8,653 nt of DNA from Alistipes sp. (lineage in GTDB: Bacteria > Bacteroidota > Bacteroidia > Bacteroidales > Rikenellaceae): contig JAFOCZ010000019.1 of NCBI GenBank assembly GCA_017380955.1, forward strand, positions 1-8,653. The letters are read 5' to 3'. Every line of letters starts with the position of its first letter. Positions within the stretch are counted from its first letter, which is position 1. Shown here piece after piece: positions 7,196 through 8,653 of the stretch. The notes beneath the pieces were generated by a model, which did not search any database, was not told the origin of the DNA, and saw nothing but the letters and a program-made list of their open reading frames with translations. A program made the translations under genes and the position numbers.

Positions 7196-7322
7196 TTTGT
7201 TGTGATAAGGGGTCATCTACTGCCGCTAACGAATATTCTCAGCAATGGGCAGTACGCCAATGTACAGCCCATCGCCTCGAAATTCGCCGAGCGTTGTATC
7301 TAACCCCTTCTGACAACAAATT
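7194..7322. repeat. 129-bp element with 20-bp terminal inverted repeats (MITE-like or folded RNA element)
   Basis: The left arm 7194-7213 and right arm 7303-7322 are inverted repeats. AATTTGTTGT pairs perfectly with ACAACAAATT (10 bp), a 3-nt mismatch follows (GAT against CTG), then AAGGGGT pairs with ACCCCTT (7 bp). The 89-bp interior has its own near-perfect hairpin: ATGGGC at 7245-7250 with GCCCAT at 7267-7272, an A-A mismatch, then GTAC at 7252-7255 with GTAC at 7262-7265, leaving a 6-nt loop. The left arm begins inside the cysS stop codon. No transposase gene and no clear target-site duplication is visible (GAGT on the left, GGGA on the right). There is no terminal U-run, so a classical intrinsic terminator is unlikely. 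Confidence 0.6.
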
Positions 7323-7325
7323 GGG

Positions 7326-7360
7326 AAACTACTAACTACAAACTGAAAAGTGAAAAACCA
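7326..7360. repeat. Degenerate heptamer tract, A-rich, left of the REP-like element
   Basis: The stretch can be read as five 7-base units (AAACTAC, TAACTAC, AAACTGA, AAAGTGA, AAAACCA), each starting with A or T followed by AA and with partial conservation between neighbours. Its second half resembles the reverse complement of the pyrimidine heptamers at 7594-7628; for example AAAAGTG at 7346-7352 is the exact reverse complement of CACTTTT at 7594-7600. The periodicity is weaker than in the right-hand array. Confidence 0.4.
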
Positions 7361-7388
7361 AGGTGCACTAAGTGTTAGGTTATAGTCT

Positions 7389-7565
7389 ATGTCATCCTGA
7401 ACGAATCGAAGTGAAGTCGAGCGTTGCGATTAAGGTGAGGGCAGAACAAGTTTACTTGTTATGCCGAGCCGTAGCAACGAAGAGGAACTCAAGGATCTCC
7501 TCGCTATATATTCGTTGAAGGCGGGTTGTATATGAGGAGATCCCTCGACAGGCTCGGGATGACAT
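7389..7565. repeat. REP-like composite palindromic element
   Basis: The outer ends are a perfect 9-bp inverted repeat, ATGTCATCC at 7389-7397 and GGATGACAT at 7557-7565. Inside are CCGAGCC at 7464-7470 paired with GGCTCGG at 7551-7557, and GGATCTCCTC at 7493-7502 paired with GAGGAGATCC at 7534-7543, a 10-bp stem with a 31-nt loop whose flanks are themselves A/T-complementary. A separate hairpin, AACAAG-TTTA-CTTGTT, lies at 7445-7460 and is extended by GCA/TGC after one mismatch. Ends of the GTCATCCTGA...GGGATGACA kind recur in dispersed intergenic palindromes of many bacteria. I infer a dispersed extragenic repeat, probably present many times in this genome. It contains no ORF. Confidence 0.65.
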
Positions 7566-7578
7566 TAGATAATAACAA

Positions 7579-7591
7579 GCGTCCGAGACGC
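7579..7591. repeat. Small perfect hairpin beside the REP-like element
   Basis: GCGTC at 7579-7583 and GACGC at 7587-7591 flank a 3-nt loop, CGA. It lies 13 bp beyond the right end of the REP-like palindrome and may belong to the same dispersed unit. It lacks a following T-run on either strand strong enough to call a terminator. Confidence 0.4.
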
Positions 7592-7593
7592 CA

Positions 7594-7628
7594 CACTTTT
7601 CACCTTTCACCTTTCCCTTTTCACCTTA
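7594..7628. repeat. Five-unit heptamer tandem repeat (CACCTTT consensus)
   Basis: Five contiguous 7-base units, CACTTTT, CACCTTT, CACCTTT, CCCTTTT and CACCTTA, end 9 bp before the prfB start codon. The two central units are identical and the others differ at one or two positions. The tract lies in the probable 5' untranslated region of prfB. It is strongly pyrimidine-rich on the plus strand, so it offers no purine ribosome-binding sequence. Confidence 0.7.
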
Positions 7629-7637
7629 AAAAGAGCA

Positions 7638-8653
7638 ATGGTAACACAGGAGCAGATTAACGACCTTGAGGCGCGTGCCGCGAAACTTGCCGAGGCTATC
7701 AACATCGAGCAGCGAGAGATAGACCTCCGCAATGAGCAGGAACGTACCGAAGAGCCTAACTTCTGGGATAACCCCGATAAGGCGCGTCAGCAGTTGAAGA
7801 AGGTGGCAGACATAAAGGCTGTCCTCGACGACTATGCTGCGATGTGCCGTGCGGTGGAGGATCTTGCGCTAATCCCCGACTTCGTGGCCGAGGGTGTAAT
7901 CTCGGAGGAGGAGGCAGAGGCGCAGTATGCAGCGGCACAGCAACTTGTCGAGAAGTTGGAGTTGCAGCAGATGCTCTCGGGCAAGGAGGATAAACTCGGC
8001 GCCATAATGGACATAAACGCTGGTGCTGGAGGTACCGAGGCGCTGGACTGGGCGCAGATGCTGATGCGTATGTACACACGCTGGGGCGAGGCTCACGGCT
8101 ACACCGTCAAGGTTGCGGCATACCAGGCTGGCGACGAGGTGGGTGTTAAGTCCTGCACCCTGGAGTTTGAGGGTGAGTATGCCTATGGCTACCTGCGCTC
8201 CGAGAGTGGTGTGCACCGTATGGTGCGCCTATCGCCGTTCAACGCCAACAACAAGCGCCAGACAACCTTCGCATCGGTGTTCATAGCGCCGGCCGTAGAT
8301 GATAGCATCGAGATTAACATCTCGCCAGCCGATATCGAGTGGGACACATTCCGAGCGAGTGGTGCTGGAGGTCAGAATGTAAATAAGGTGGAGACTGCGG
8401 TGCGTCTGCGCTACCACGGCAAGGATGCCGAGACGGGCGAGCCTGTGGAGTTCCTCATCGAGAATATGGAGACACGCTCGCAGTTGAACAACCGCGAGAA
8501 TGCTATGCGTATCCTGCGCTCGAAACTCTATCAGCGTGAGTTGGACAAGCGTATGGCGACGCAGCAGGCACTCGAAGCAACGAAGAAACGTATAGAGTGG
8601 GGCTCGCAGATTCGTAGTTATGTATTTGATGACAGGCGTGTCAAGGACCACCG
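7638..8653 (+). CDS. prfB: Peptide chain release factor 2 (3' end outside window)
   Basis: Class I release factor that reads UGA and UAA in the ribosomal A site and triggers peptide release. The 338 complete codons present read open to the window end. The codon-recognition tripeptide is SPF (199-201), which marks RF2 rather than RF1. The catalytic loop is GGQ (244-246) in ASGAGGQNVNK; its Gln is the usual PrmC methylation site. The preceding core YGYLRSESGVHRMVRL is also typical. Both motifs sit six residues earlier than in E. coli RF2 (SPF 205-207, GGQ 250-252), so the register is constant. The N-terminus (INDLEARAAKLAEAI, then PNFWDNPDKA) aligns with the RF2 helical domain 1. The last part seen, VFDDRRVKDH, is near the C-terminus, so about 30 residues are missing. 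Unlike the E. coli gene it is one unbroken frame, with no CTTTGA slip site. No promoter consensus was seen between cysS and this start. Confidence 0.96.
   Translation, partial: MVTQEQINDLEARAAKLAEAINIEQREIDLRNEQERTEEPNFWDNPDKARQQLKKVADIKAVLDDYAAMCRAVEDLALIPDFVAEGVISEEEAEAQYAAAQQLVEKLELQQMLSGKEDKLGAIMDINAGAGGTEALDWAQMLMRMYTRWGEAHGYTVKVAAYQAGDEVGVKSCTLEFEGEYAYGYLRSESGVHRMVRLSPFNANNKRQTTFASVFIAPAVDDSIEINISPADIEWDTFRASGAGGQNVNKVETAVRLRYHGKDAETGEPVEFLIENMETRSQLNNRENAMRILRSKLYQRELDKRMATQQALEATKKRIEWGSQIRSYVFDDRRVKDH

Noticed and set aside
6359..7216. 285-codon minus-strand open frame inside cysS
   Set aside because: It is antisense to the catalytic and anticodon domains of a confident cysS and has low-complexity composition; long antisense frames are expected with this codon use.
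7194..7322. Intrinsic terminator for cysS
   Set aside because: The arms are long enough, but the loop is 89 nt and no U-run follows the right arm. A repeat or structured element explains it better.
7756..8651. Several minus-strand open frames opposite prfB
   Set aside because: They overlap a clearly recognised RF2 and look like shadows, with Ser/Pro/Arg-rich or featureless products.

Overview
The window looks like chromosomal DNA from a gut-type member of the Bacteroidales. Alistipes/Rikenellaceae is my best guess, but it is not proven. Four things point this way: two promoters with the Bacteroidetes -7 consensus TAnnTTTG, starts without Shine-Dalgarno sequences behind A/T-rich leaders, a DUF6562-type fimbrillin-like lipoprotein, and a very long DUF2723 membrane protein. 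Coding sequence strongly prefers GAG, AAG and CGT/CGC codons, and the spacers are much richer in A/T.

Layout: (1) 1-817, minus strand: the first 272 codons of a surface lipoprotein whose 3' end lies outside the window. (2) 818-1557: a 740-bp divergent intergenic region. Its left half appears to be a leader of roughly 390 nt for the lipoprotein, with several perfect hairpins and a run of nine C. A minus-strand promoter lies at 1211-1240. The right half carries the plus-strand promoter with a 10-bp inverted repeat over it. (3) 1558-5706, plus: a 1382-residue DUF2723 (TMEM260-like, GT-C fold) membrane protein with a very large extracytoplasmic C-terminal part. (4) 5726-7195, plus: cysS, only 19 nt downstream and probably co-transcribed. 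(5) 7196-7637: a 442-bp spacer made almost entirely of repeats. It holds a 129-bp element with 20-bp imperfect terminal inverted repeats that overlaps the cysS stop codon, a REP-like composite palindrome, and heptamer tracts on both sides of that palindrome. (6) 7638-8653, plus: prfB (release factor 2), cut by the window end about 30 codons before its expected stop. It has no programmed frameshift.

The genes fall into two themes. The lipoprotein and the DUF2723 protein are envelope functions: a probable pilus-like surface protein, and a probable sugar transferase acting on exported substrates. They are divergently transcribed. cysS and prfB are translation housekeeping genes. I see no phage, CRISPR, transposase, defence or toxin gene. 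The unexplained material is in the two spacers, chiefly the structured lipoprotein leader and the inverted-repeat element behind cysS.
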